A DNA stretch of 64,000 nucleotides from Adenophora triphylla var. japonica (lineage: Eukaryota; Streptophyta; Magnoliopsida; Asterales; Campanulaceae). Made by a program: the position numbers and the translations under genes. This document shows positions 11,370-22,737 of this stretch, piece by piece; the first letter of the stretch is position 1, and every line of letters starts with the position of its first letter. The stretch covers positions 513,577-577,576 of the forward strand of contig JAFEMH010000937.1 of NCBI GenBank assembly GCA_022495995.1, written 5' to 3'. The notes under the pieces were generated by a model. It was not told the DNA's origin, did not search any database, and saw only the letters and a list, made by a program, of their open reading frames with translations.

Positions 11370-13391
11370 TTATTGAGTTTCCTCTACTTGGTCTATTGAC
11401 GGGTGCTTAACATAAATAATGGGAATATTAGTATGCAACATAGACTTGCAAGTTGAACCCAAGTTGGCCAATGCGTCCGCTTTTGTATTCTCTTCTCTAG
11501 GGACCTGTTCCAAAGAGAATGATAGGAATTTTGAAGCCAAAGCCTTGACATGTTGGAGATACAGAGTCATCTTGGAATGCTTCGCCATATAATTGCCATA
11601 AAAATGGTTAGCGAGCAATTGAGAGTCAACATATACATTTATATGCGTAATATTTAAACTTAAAGCTGTAGTTAAACCCATGATTAAAGCTTCATATTCG
11701 GCTTCATTATTCATCGCATTGAATTCACAAGATACAACTTGAGGTATGATATCACCTTGAGGGGATTTCAGAACTATTCCCAAGCCAATTCCTTTGGAAT
11801 TTGAAGCTCCATCTGCAAACAGTGTCCAAAATCTAGGAATTGTTTTACCTTCAAGCTGTTGTACTTCCGCCCACCTCGGCCGCAAACTTGGACTAAAGTC
11901 TGCTACAAAATGGGCTAGAGCCTGAGATTTGATAGCTGTTCTTGGCTCATATGAAATGTCATACGTGCTCAACTTGACCGACCACTTGGCCAATCTGCCT
12001 GACATCTCTGGAGTTCTTAACACATTTCTCATAGGATAGTTAGTTCTAACAGTTATAGAATGTGTTTCAAAATAATGACGCAGTTTTGTAGCAGCAGTAG
12101 TTAAGGCTAAAATTAACTTTTCAAGATGAGAGTACCTTGTTTCAGCATCTAGTAAAGATTTACTTATATAATAAACAGGATGCTGTTCGCCTTGGATTTC
12201 TTTTACCAACACTGCACTAACTGCATTCTCAGATACAACTAAATATAAATAAAGGTGCTCACCGCGTTCTGGTTTAGCAAGTAGGGGTGACATCATCAAG
12301 TATTCTTTAAGTTGTTTAAAAACTGCCTCATGTTGGTCAGTCCATTGGAAGAGTTTATTCTTTCTTAGCACTTCGTAGAATAACCTGCACTTATCAGATG
12401 ATTTAGATATAAATCTATTTAGGGCAGCTACTCTACCTGTTAACCTTTGGACGTCTTTGATATTCCTGGGAGATTCCAAGTTGAGAATGGCTTTGATCTG
12501 TTCGGGACTGGCTTCAATTCCTCTCTTGGTCACCATATAGCCCAAGAATTTTCCTACTTTAACACCAAAATTGCACTTTGCTGGATTAAGCTTCATGTTG
12601 AAAGCTTTCAAGATGTTAAACGCCTCAGCAAGATGCTCCACGTGATCTTCAATATGCTTGGACTTTACCACCATATCATCTATGTAGACTTCCACTGTCT
12701 TACCAAGTTGATCTTTGAACATCTTGTTCACCAGCCTCTGATAAGTTGCCCCTGCATTTTTAAGACCAAATGGCATAGAAATATAACAATATATACCTTC
12801 CAGGGTCATGAATGCAGTATCCTCTTGGTCTGAAGGCTCCATTTGAATTTGCTGATATCCTGAGGACGCATCCATGAACGTCAAGATATCGTGGGCAGCT
12901 GTCTCGTCAACTAGAGAATCAATATGAGGAAGAGGGAATGGATCTTTCGGGCAAGCCTTGTTCAAGTCTGTGAAGTCCACGCATACTCGCCACTTGCCGT
13001 TCTTCTTCTCTACCACCACAACATTAGCTAACCACCTTGGATATTGAACTTCCCTGATCATCTTGGACTTCAGAAGCTTCTCAACTTCATCTTTTATAAT
13101 CTGGTTTCGCTCCTGGGCAAACTTTCTTCTTTTCTGGTGGACAGGATGGATGGTTGGATCAATGTTCAACTTGTGAGTAATGATGTCCTTGCTTATTCCT
13201 GTCATGTCCTCATGCTTCCACGCAAAACAACATTTCTGACTTTTCAAGAAGTCAATCAGTTCCTCCTCAATTTCTGACGAAAGATCTGTACCAACTTGCA
13301 CTTGGGCCTCAGGGTTTGACTCATCAACAGAAATACTTTTCGTCTCATGCTCCACTGCTTCAAGAACATCCTGGGCCCTTTTCTTTAATTG
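11370..13391 (-). pseudogene. Reverse transcriptase, RNase H and archaeal-type RNase H of element E
   Basis: One open stretch of about 670 codons. RT motifs are RVCVDFTDLNKACPKDPFPL, FMDASSGYQQIQM, MPFGLKNAGATYQRLV and the catalytic YIDDMVVKSK. A gypsy-type RNase H (AVSAVLVKE, PVYYISKSL) with degraded acidic sites follows. A second RNase H comes next, with DGASNSKG, NNEAEYEALIMG, VYVDSQLL and TKADALANL, so its four acidic residues are visible. This double RNase H is diagnostic for the Tat clade. It ends at TAA (11370-11372). Confidence 0.9.
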
Positions 13392-13394
13392 CTA

Positions 13395-14054
13395 TGCTTG
13401 ACGAGAAACTGAACTTTCTTTCATATTAACCTTGTAGCATTCTTTAGAAACCTGCTAATTTCCCTTCAACTTGGCTACACCCCAAGGTGTTAGAAACTTG
13501 ACGCACTGGTGATAAGTCGACGGCACGGCCTTAATGTTGTGGATCCAAGGTCTTCCCAAAATGACATTGTACAAGGAAGAGCATTCAATCACACAGAACA
13601 TTTCCATAGAATTCATACCCTCCAAATAGATAGGCAACTTGATTTCTCCGACTGTTTGCTTTACTCCACCACTGAACCCTACTAGTACGGACGAATTCTT
13701 CACAACTTCGGACAAAGGAATGCCCATATCTTCCAGAGCATGAGTGAAGATTATGTTGACTGAGCTGCCTCCATCAATCAGAATTCTCTTGACCACACAA
13801 TTAGCAATCTGCACCTGAACAACTAGACCATCATGATGGGCGTTCAACGTGTTGTCTTTATCCTCATCTTCAAAGGAGATAACTTGACCACCGGTGAAGT
13901 CACGACACCTTGAGGGCAGTTCTGACTGATCCTCCTTAGAACTCTTGGCATGACGCTTGGCTGCAGAATAAGTTGTGCCACAAATATGGGATCCACCTGA
14001 AATAACATTTACTACCTTGGTAGCTGGGGGAGGTGCAACTTTCTCGGGTCTGGA
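13395..14054 (-). pseudogene. Aspartic protease region of element E
   Basis: In frame with gag. The protease motif is RILIDGGSSVNIIF (D-G-G instead of the usual D-S/T-G), followed by a GVKQTVGEIKLPI flap-like strand and YNVILGRPWIHNIKAVPST, typical of Tat polyproteins. In-frame TAG codons at 13455-13457 (TAG CAG) and 13392-13394 (TAG CAA TTA) follow before RT. Confidence 0.8.
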
Positions 14055-15671
14055 CTACTCCCCTGAATCAGGTTCTTTGGACTCACTTCTGACCCTCTTC
14101 TTACCCAACAAATCCTTAAGAAGACCCTTGGATAATAGATGAGCAATCTCCTTCCTCAAGGCAAAACAATTCTCAGTGGTATGCCCAAAATCCTCATGAA
14201 ACGCACACCACTTGGACTTGTCCTTCCAAGTTGTGAGCTTGTCACTCTTCTTAGGCCATCTTTTTTTGTCTCCAAGATTTTCCATGGCGCAAAGGACTCC
14301 TACAATGTCCACAGAAAAGCAGTAATCAGAAATTTTAGGATAGTCATTATCATCCTCATCTTGATCATCATCTACAAAATGAACTTTAGAAGATTCAGAT
14401 TTAACAGAGGTTTTGCCCCTGTTAGACTTATAATGATGGGAATCTGATTTTCTGTCTGAGGGCTCAAATAGAGGAGTAGGGGTCCTCCCAGTTGACTTCC
14501 CCATTGCCAGGCTGTCATCCTCCAATCTGATGAAACGCAAGGCTCTGGTTCTGATTTCTTCAAGTTGTTTCGCAGGAGTCATCACCAACTCATTATAAAA
14601 TAGAGAGCTCTTCTTCAAGCCTATACGGAATGCTTTCGTAGCTGTGGACATATCCAAGTTGAGTATAGTCACTGCCTCCTTATTAAACCCGTGCAAATAT
14701 TCTTTAAGACTTTCGTTAGGCTGTTGCACGATTCTATAAAGGTCACTAGTCAACTTGTCAAATGCCCTGTTGCACGAAAATTGATTAGTAAACATATTGA
14801 CAAGTTGAGCATAAGAAGAAATAGAATTTAGTGGAAGTCCTGTTAGCCATTTTAAGGCTGGTCCTGACAAAGTTGAGCCAAAACCCCTGCAAAAACATGC
14901 TTCTTTAAAAATAGGGGGGATACTTATAATATCCATCGATTCCTGATACAGTAACACATGCTCTGCTGGATCGGTGCTCCCGTCGTACTTCTTCATATGA
15001 GGGACCGAGAACTTCTTTGGGATCTCTACATTAGCTATTGCTGGAACAAAACGAGATTCGTTATAGCAAGTTGGAGAAACTTGGTGATAAGGCAAGTTCA
15101 CTCCAGGTACACTTCGAAGCAACTCTTTTATGGTATGCATTTCCTTAACAAGTTGATTCTCTGCGAAAAGAGGAGTATTATTAAACTGAGATGCAGAAGT
15201 ATCAAAAGCATTAAAGAAACTCCCTGTTTGCCCCATCGAGGGTATGGCATAGGTATAGCAAGATGACAACACAGGTTGGCTAGCTATAAGGCTGAATCTT
15301 GGTTGCATGATTGGAATGGACGTCACGATTGTGCTTTCTGCTGGCAAGGTACTGGACATAGGGATATCTCCAAAATGGCTTGGTCCTGTACCTGCACCAA
15401 ACAAAGATCTAGGATGCAAAGGTGAAAATGGAGTAAATACTTGAGTTTCAGCTTGCTTCCCTTTACGCATGGCATCTATAGCATTGAATATCATGGTGTT
15501 CGTATGCTCCTGAGCATCCAACCGATCATTCACTTTCTTCAACATATCGGCCATGTTGGACATTAGCTCCAAATTGACAGCTTCCGAATTCAAAGATGGA
15601 TTGCCTTGGGTGCCGGAAATAGGAAGCGGCCGACTCCTCTTACCTTGACTGCCGGACGATGGATTAGTCAT
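14055..15671 (-). pseudogene. gag of Tat element E
   Basis: 538 codons from ATG at 15669-15671 (MTNPSSGSQGKRS) to TAG at 14055-14057. The retrotransposon gag core spans residues about 220-400 (YDGSTDPAEHVLLYQ, LSGPALKWLTGLPLNSISSY, FNKEAVTI). A CX2HX4HX4C knuckle-like motif, CAFHEDFGHTTENC, lies near residue 500. The start is 22 bases beyond the PBS. The next ORF (PR) is in the same frame with only this TAG between, so a gag-pro readthrough is possible. The gag itself looks intact, but later stops disable pol. Confidence 0.85.
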
Positions 15672-15692
15672 TTCTATGCAAATAATCAAAGT

Positions 15693-15710
15693 TTCCCACA
15701 GACGGCGCCA
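15693..15710 (-). other. Primer binding site of element E
   Basis: Minus strand TGGCGCCGTCTGTGGGAA, three bases from the LTR end (15714). This is a common plant Ty3/gypsy PBS and differs from the TGGCGACTC type of the other elements here. Confidence 0.8.
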
Positions 15711-15713
15711 AAT

Positions 15714-16318
15714 TGTTTTGGTCAAATTTCAACAAGCGTTACCAATGACAAGAAAAATGACTAAAGAGATAAGAATCAGGGTACAATGATTATCGGGTTG
15801 AATAGAAATGTGCACAAGGTATTTGTTAACTAGGGAAAGCCCTTGAACAACTTGTTCGCCGGCACAAAACCCCGGGAGGTTTAGAAACCTGCCTTGACCA
15901 AAAGGTATATTAAAAATCGAGTTTGAGTACAGAGCTAGGAGCGTATACAAGGGAGCTTAAGCTAGTGAAAAAATGTGTGTGCTAAATACAGGTGTTTATC
16001 CCTTTTTATACCTCAAATAACGGCTAAAATATAAGGAAAATAACGAGCCTAGAATCTCGGAAGATAGGTTGATCTTGTTGAGATATTCTCGCCACTTTGT
16101 TGATTGAGGAGATAACGATCCGTTGCTGAAGTCTTTAATGAAGAAACATCATTGAATTAGTCTTCTATTCTATTGACACGTTCCCTGAAAAATAGGTTTA
16201 ACGTAACAACAATTCAACCTGCAAGATGATCAAGATGTAATAGGACAACTCAAGTTGTTAGTACCAAGATGTTATGTGCAAGTTGAAAATAAGTTGACTG
16301 AAAATGTAGGGCCTAACA
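15714..16318 (-). repeat. 5' LTR of element E
   Basis: The minus strand starts TGTTAGGCCCTACATTTTC at 16318 and ends GACCAAAACA at 15714. The length is 605 bp. A TATA box, TATAAAAAGG, lies at 16001-16010. The flank is attat (16319-16323). No GTC..GAC palindrome is seen upstream of its TATA, unlike the LTRs of A-D. Confidence 0.8.
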
Positions 16319-16901
16319 ATTATGCCTTCACCTTATCTATAACTTCACCAACCCGATATTTATTTTCCCAACAAACAATATTTAATTGCAAATCTTTAAT
16401 TTTTAAAGATTTTATGAATAATAATTGGTTGTTCGTTCATCTTAGTTCAAATTGGACTTTCAAATTAACTATAGCACGAAGTGGGATCATGTTTGGAGCG
16501 ATCTTAAAGGGTCATAGGTGGAGGGGAAGTTTGTTTTGGGTCAGTAATGGTTGGTCTAACATGGGGACGTTGTTGTTGGAGAGAAGGGAAGGTGTAACAG
16601 ATAAAGAAATGTATCCGGCCATCGAGAGTTCAATTCACCGGTTAAATTCTCTTTTGGACAGCAACGAACTAAATAATGTGGGGGGGGGGTGTGCGCTCGT
16701 TTGTTTTGCTAATTTAGATGAATAGATTTAAAGGTTAAAATGGTAAAATAGAAATATTGATGATTTATGTATTGTTGAGTGATATTTTTTTGGGTAAACT
16801 TAATAGTGCGGGGGCATTCAATAATATTGCGGGGATAAATAACAATTCTCTATATAAATTTAATTTAGAACAAATTTTGAAGTTATTTACTTTTAATATA
16901 A
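16319..16901. other. Non-element DNA with no recognised gene
   Basis: A plus-strand frame of about 110 codons (16391-16726, containing NNWLFVHLSSNWTFKLT and ESSIHRLNSLLDSNE) is open, but I recognise no domain. It has an in-frame G-run at 16680-16690. It may be a fragment of a captured or decayed gene. Confidence 0.3.
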
Positions 16902-16931
16902 CTAGTGAGTAACCCGTCGAAATTCGACGGG
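16902..16931 (-). mobile_element. Helitron-like 3' terminus (hairpin plus CTAG)
   Basis: On the minus strand a near-perfect hairpin CCCGTCGAATTTCGACGGG (9-bp arms, 1-nt loop, 16913-16931) is followed after 7 nt by CTAG (16905-16902) and then T. This fits the Helitron rule of a short hairpin close upstream of CTRR and insertion between A and T. The body would extend rightward, over the RPA-like and sucrose synthase fragments. I could not find the 5' TC end, so the element's length is not known. A helicase gene is not seen, so it would be non-autonomous. Confidence 0.45.
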
Positions 16932-17099
16932 CATATTGAGGCTAATTATTTAAGTCACTTTTATTTGGTCTTCTTTCATGCGAGATACGGTGAGCCAAAT
17001 CTTGCGGTCCACTTTTCGGCGTGCGTAGTTACCTTTCAATTTTCGCCTGCCATTGTCTCTCACTTACACAATTTTTTTATCAAAATTCAATCAAGTTAA

Positions 17100-18720
17100 T
17101 AAATAAACAATATGAACGTTTATATTGAATTAAATATGTATACTTGATTTGCATAATTTCTATAAATTCCTAGTGGATTAATTATCCGACTGATAACCTC
17201 TTTCTTTTAATTAGTTATGTGTAGTGCACATGAAGAATTAAACAAGCAAATCTAATTTTATTAACTTGTTTGACTAACCCCAATTAAAATATTAACAAAT
17301 TACACCTAAAAATTATCACGACCTAACTTCGTTTTGTTTAAGGTCAATGATCCAATTTAATTTAACAATTGAATTTCTTAAGATCACTGTACACACACAC
17401 AAAGTCTAATACATCATCGAAAGTTTTGCCCACGTATAACTTAGAAAAATGAGGGAAAACAAATAAAGAATTAGCCATTAAGTGCAAACACAAAGAACAT
17501 TCAAGTTGATTTTCTATCTTCATTTTCAAGGCTTGAAATGCCAAATGATATATTTTGTATGATACAATAAAAAAAATTAATATCTTTTCTTCCTCCCAAA
17601 ATAAATATCCTAAAATATTTCATATCTGCAATTGAACAAAAGTAATTTTTTTTTCTAACATTCATTTTGATACGACTTGAAGATAGTAATATAATCAGCC
17701 CATATTTCAATGAATAATGCAAGGCGAATAAGAGAATACATGTAGTAGGTGTGATTTGCCTACTAGAACAGAGTGTTTAGTGCCCATTGAAACCAGGAAA
17801 AGAGATTCTTGTAAAATGGCTTCAAAGTAAACTGTTCATAGGAAGTACTCAAAATAAACCACCTTACCAGATGGGCTTTTATCTTAATTGTAGACATAAT
17901 ATCCTCTGTAATCAACAGCATCCTAAGAATTAAAACATTTGGCAAGTCTCAGAAATGTGCGGAAAAATCTAAAACTAAACAATAATAATAGATTCTAATA
18001 TATCATTGTTTCAGAATCCTTAAAATGATAAGACCCACAATCCAAATTACTTCATAACCACACACTTCTTTCACTGCACTAATTCACAACATCATTAGTC
18101 TTCACATCAACCATTTTCAAGTATCACCTGTAATATAAAATTATGCTAATATTAGTTTTTGTTTTTTGAAAACAATATTTAGTTTTTGATATGAACCAAA
18201 GAGAGATGTGCAATATTTGGTATGGGAGACAAATGAATATATTACTAATATTTTCAATCAAACCAAAATAAATGTCCATTTGACATCATGGAGGGGGGTT
18301 GTTTTACAATAATGGGCATTCATTTCCGGATGGAGGGGTATACTTACAAGTACTGCACAAAGGCAGAAGATTTGGGCTCAGATCCCCATTTCCCTTTTGA
18401 ACCTAGTGCAGGTAGCCTAGGCTTGGGCATTTTCAAATTTTTTTCTGACCTATGCTACTACATGGCACTAACACATGCATACTTACAAGTTGTTGATCCC
18501 TCCAGCTACAGCCTTCCCCAAGATATCAATCCCATCACTATATGAGTCAAAACTAAATTAACAGACAGACTGAGACATGCTAGGTCCATCTGTTGTATTA
18601 TCAACTACCACTTTTCTTTACCATGCTTCGTACTCCAAACAACTTATATTTAAGTTCAAGTACTATAGAACTATATGTGTATATATAAATATATGGTCAA
18701 GGTATCAACAACAAAAACTT
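17100..18720. other. AT-rich non-coding stretch
   Basis: No gene, repeat array or element end is recognised. Short frames (e.g. 18288-18545) show no known motif and look like chance. It may be the inside of the Helitron-like element ending at 16902. Confidence 0.4.
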
Positions 18721-18754
18721 AATTACTGTTGAGGACAGTCCATTAGAGGTTCTC

Positions 18755-19105
18755 GTGCATCCTCTTGAGCCAGGCATAAGAATGTCGTATTCAGCTAATC
18801 AGAAAATTGTTGCATGTGAAAGGACGTTGAAGGATGCAAGTCACAAGGATGCTACAATCATCCTGCTAAAGGAAGATATAGAATCTGCTCTAGAAAGCTT
18901 CAAAGAAGTGCAAACGGAGATGTTAAAATACAAATGGTTGAAGAGAGCTTGCATGAATCTAAGACGTCACGATCTCAGAAAAAGGGTACGCAGTTATAAT
19001 GTTTCCGTAAGGTGTACTGCATTTTGGGCAGTTTTTTGCCTTCTTATTGAATCCTTTAGCACACTTTACGTTGCTGCAACCATCGTAGTACCAATTAGCA
19101 TGTGA
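18755..19105 (+). pseudogene. Fragment of a coiled-coil protein, unidentified
   Basis: The plus-strand frame contains KDASHKDATIILLKEDIESA followed by LESFKEVQTEMLKYK, a strongly helical, charged segment that looks like real protein. It weakly recalls the coiled-coil tail of plant kinesin-12 proteins, but this is from memory and uncertain. After about 18965 the frame loses that character (LRRHDLRKRVRS, then hydrophobic), as if it had run into an intron at AAAAAGGTACGC. There is no start, stop or remainder of a gene nearby, so it is probably a captured exon fragment. Confidence 0.3.
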
Positions 19106-19149
19106 ATCCACATCAGATATGGTTGCCAATATGGTATATTCGCCAACCT

Positions 19150-20010
19150 AATAAAAATAATTATTTATATTAAAAGCAATTATGTGAGGTTAAATGAGGA
19201 AAAAAGGCAAAATTTATTATATACCTCTGTAAATGTGAGCAAATCACCAATTGTCTTGACATCTCCGATTTTCAACCACTGATCACTATTGATATGACTA
19301 CTATCATTCGTGATAGTAGATAAAAAACGGTTGTTGGATGAAAATCCAATTTCACTGCTCCTGTAAAATAATAATGATATATTAAATTTAACCAAACAAT
19401 CAGAATTAGTAAAACAAATTCATAGGTTCTTGTTAGAGTTTAATCTTCATTTACTTGCTAAGAAACTCCGTAACTTCGGGAAAGGCTGGATTGATATGCA
19501 TTTTTGATGCGTGCTTCAGGGTACCAACACGGGTCTTTCCTGTATAAGGATTTGAAATGTCACTAATATGTAATAAGCCTTAATAATAGAAGTTATAAGA
19601 TTTAAAACAAAGATTAAGTAAATATATTACCTTGAAATTTTGACAACATTACAAACTGTAAAATTAATATAACTGGGTCTTTCTCATCTTCGCGTCGTTT
19701 GTCAGTATACTGTTTTAGTTCATCTTCATATGACTCCCATAAGATGCAAGACAACTCCATTCCACTTCCAAAATGAGAGAACGTAATTATATAATAAATA
19801 TAATTAAAATTGTTCACATAATTTATTGTTTATCCTTTAAATAATCAAGTATATGATATATTTAGATCACATACTCATTATCAATCAGCTGAACATCCAA
19901 CTTTCTAGCACCGATTTTCTGCACATAGTCAAACTATCCGAGAGGTAAAATGACCTCGCCAATCACATCTAGCAAATAAAAAATCCATGTTAGTAAATAT
20001 CATCATAATT
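19150..20010 (-). pseudogene. Replication protein A-like (OB-fold) gene fragment
   Basis: Exon-like pieces on the minus strand, in order: about 19970-19870 (LLDVIGEVILPLG, stop, FDYVQKIGARKLDVQLIDNE); 19780-19620 (SGMELSCILWESYEDELKQY, DPVILILQFVMLSKFQG); 19560-19455 (GKTRVGTLKHASKMHINPAF, PEVTEFLSK); 19370-19220 (SSEIGFSSNNRFLST, DQWLKIGDVKTIGDLLTF). This order (DVIGEV, LWESY, VILILQ, INP.PEV, then the linker) is that of plant RPA1-like OB-fold proteins, a family found as host genes and as Helitron passengers. The in-frame stop and missing ends make it a pseudogene. Confidence 0.6.
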
Positions 20011-20479
20011 CATTAAAGAGAAAAAGAAAAAATGATATGCGAGGTACAAATCTCACCCACAACAAATTCCACATTTAAAGACCCAAAAGATTCAAAAGGT
20101 GTGAACTCGAAACTATTATCCGAAATGTGGATAGATATATCGGCATTGGATACGTCGGTAGATGTTTCCTTCTACAGGTTGATGAAGAATCATATGATGA
20201 CTCACTTGAAAAATCTACTGGAATTTCAGCTTTTGAAAAGCTTCAGGTATGCTTTCATTGTCTCGATTTGTCTAACAGGTTGATTATCTATTTTCCCGTT
20301 ACCTTTTCCCGTTGAAAGAAAAGTAAATTGTGGTTGAGAGGAGTATCTAAGTGGCTGTATACTGGGTGAATGAGAAAGAAATAAGAGACATGCTGAGAAA
20401 ATAAAAGAGGAGTATCTAAATGGTTGTGATATGTTGCTTACTGAAACTTCTGAGTCAATGAGCAATGATTAAGTAGTAG

Positions 20480-20650
20480 ATGGGTTGTTTTTCATTGGTT
20501 TTGTCAATGATGCATCGGATCTGGATATTAGATAGTTTTTTTTTTTGCTTACGAAACCGAAAAATTATTTTTCAGGAACTAAATAACAATGTCAAAGAGA
20601 TTGATAGAGAAGGGAACCAAGGCATGGATTTCAATATCATCAAATAACCA
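20480..20650 (+). repeat. Direct duplication, copy 1 (copy 2 at 21150-21320)
   Basis: About 170 bp, from TTTTCATTGGTT through ATGCATCGGATCTGGATATT and ACGAAACCGAAAAATTATTT to ATCATCAAATAACCA. It is nearly identical to 21150-21320. The two copies flank the sucrose synthase fragment. Part of each is readable as MSKRLIE.GTKAWISISSNN, of unknown origin. Confidence 0.8.
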
Positions 20651-21112
20651 ACATGTCATGTGGGAGAAACTTATGCTCAATGAGACCCTCAACACACCTT
20701 CAAAGCTTCAATCAGCGTTAATTATAGCTGAAGCAGCCCTCTCGGCACTGTTAAACGACACACCATGCCAGAACTTTGAGCTAAGGTGAATATATAATTT
20801 TTCTTGGTTTCCTCTATTTTCCTTCAGAATTTAATACTAAAAATAAAAAAAACATTTTGCAGGTTCAAGGAATGGGGTTTTGAGAAGGGGTGGGGTGATA
20901 AAGCGGAAAGAGTAAAGGAGACAATGAGATTTCTTTATGAAGTGCTGCAGGTGCCTGATCCGTTAAACATAGAGAAATTCTTCAGCAGAGTTCCAGCCAT
21001 ATTCAACGTTGTATTATTTTCAGACCACAGATATTTTGGTCAATCTGATGTTCTTGGAAAGCCTGATACAGGTGGGCAGGTAATTTACGTATTGGATCAA
21101 GTAGTAGCATTT
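20651..21112 (+). pseudogene. SUS: Sucrose synthase fragment (N-terminal half, two exons)
   Basis: Exon 1 (20651-20785) reads MLNETLNTPSKLQSALIIAE and NDTPCQNFELR. A 77-bp GT-AG intron (20786-20862) splits the Arg codon. Exon 2 (from 20863) reads FKEWGFEKGWGDKAERV, VPAIFNVVLFSDHRYFGQSD and GKPDTGGQVIYVLDQV. This matches the region of plant sucrose synthases (sucrose + UDP giving UDP-glucose + fructose) just before and into the glycosyltransferase domain, closest in my reading to the SUS5/6/7 group. The homology stops abruptly after VVAFE (about 21112), before the catalytic domain. No start or remainder is present. The retained intron means it was copied from DNA, not from mRNA. Confidence 0.75.
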
Positions 21113-21149
21113 GAATGGGTTTATAGGCTTTTAAAGGTGGAATTTTCTA

Positions 21150-21320
21150 TTGGGTTGGTTTTCATTGGTTCTGTCAATGATGCATCGGATCTGGATATTA
21201 CATGGTTTTTTTTTCTTCTTACGAAACCGAAAAATTATTTTTCAGGAACCAAATAACAATGTCAAAGAGATTGATAGAGGAGGGAACCAAGGCATGGATT
21301 TCAATATCATCAAATAACCA
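21150..21320 (+). repeat. Direct duplication, copy 2
   Basis: The second copy of 20480-20650, just downstream of the sucrose synthase fragment. It differs by a few substitutions and by the length of a poly-T run. After it the frame continues HIRLQFRKSSEFSHF and ends at 21388; this tail is not recognised. Confidence 0.8.
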
Positions 21321-21767
21321 CATCAGGCTGCAATTCAGAAAGTCTTCAGAATTCAGTCATTTTATGAAGGAAAGACAAGGGATCAGGTGATGATGAAAAC
21401 TTCACGCTTATTTAGATAACAGGGGACTAATCAAGAATGAGATTCTAGAACTCGACATATGCTTCATCTGACAGCTAACTGAAGAATATTGTTTGATATA
21501 ACTTTCATTAACTACACACACACATATAACATCTCTTCCATGAACATTCATCATAAAAGAAAAAGAAAAATAAAAAAATGGTTATTAAAAATCGAACCAT
21601 CATGACTTTTTATGAAATATTTCAAGTGATAACAGATGTGCATACATTCAGTCTCTAAATGATTTACCAGCCAAACATAACAAACCCTTTTGATCGGTGC
21701 CCATAACAGCCTATAGTTGGCATCCACACATATTTTGATTGCCTTCCTACAACTACAACCAACATAC
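21321..21767. other. Non-coding flank left of the chromovirus
   Basis: AT-rich, with a short CA repeat near 21515-21530. No gene or element end is recognised. The last five bases before the LTR are catac. Confidence 0.4.
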
Positions 21768-22737
21768 TGTAACGACCCCGAATTTCCTTTAAATAAATAT
21801 TATTCATAAACCTGAATAAATACCCAAAATAGGGTCCCAACGGATACTTAAAATTCAAATATTCAAATCCAACGGTAATTTAAATATTCAACGTTATATA
21901 AGTGCGGAAGTATCAAATGTAACGACTAGTATAACCTACTAGCTTTATTAAAGTAAAACTTCGGAATTCGTCGATAAATCTCCTATGACTCCTCAATGAT
22001 CGCCGTCCTTCCTGCAATGATCTTCCATCCTTATTCCCATACCTGGAGGAAAAATGAGAATGAAGGAATGAGCGAAAGATGCCCAGTAAGTCATTACGTG
22101 ATCTCCTTGAGTTTATGAGGAGATGACCTGAATGACGGTTCAATCGAAGCATTTCAACGAAAGGTTAATACAATAAAGTTTATTCAAGGAAATGTGGCAT
22201 TACAATTCCATATCAAAGTTTTTATTCAGGGTATATACCCTACCTTGAGTAATTCCCATCCGATCATCTACCTTGATGTCGAGTGCGCATAAAAGTATAG
22301 ACAAGTATGTAACAATAACATACAAGTCCCATATCATTTCATATAATCTTGACATGCATGTAACATTCATACAAGTCTATCATATAGTGCATTCATATTC
22401 AAACAAGAATACACATCAGCAAAGTCAATACTTTAGATATCCATAAACAATATATATATAATAGATAAGATTTTCCGAAAGAAGTTTCATATTCGGGGAA
22501 TATTTTATAAAACACTATCGCCACATGATAGTATAGCTTTTGAAAAGACTCGATAGAGTTTCCAAAGAATCGATACACAAAAGTATTTAGGAACGTAATT
22601 CCTTGCCTTAGATTGCTTCCTTTGCACTTCTCGTATAACCTACAGTCATGCAAAGATATCATTTTAGGTACACGTAATGGTTTATTACTTCTTATGTACC
22701 TTCGTTGATTTATCTTTAGTTAACTTATGAGTTACTT

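Larger units (their letters stand above)
8676..16318 (-). mobile_element. Tat-lineage Ty3/gypsy retrotransposon E, 3' LTR missing
   Basis: The order on the minus strand is 5' LTR (15714-16318), PBS, gag, PR, RT, RNase H, a second archaeal-type RNase H, integrase, tandem repeats and an antisense ORF. RNase H duplicated before the integrase is the hallmark of the Tat lineage. Extra antisense ORFs downstream of pol are known from this lineage. No copy of the 605-bp LTR is visible at the left end, so the element is truncated near 8676, where it abuts element G. Its LTR and PBS differ from those of A, B, C and D. Confidence 0.85.

Noticed and set aside
12447..13277. Plus-strand ORFs opposite the RT of element E
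   Set aside because: Shadows of the RT frame, without motifs of their own.
20651..21112. Functional sucrose synthase gene
   Set aside because: Only two exons of the N-terminal half; no start, no catalytic domain, abrupt end in duplicated DNA.
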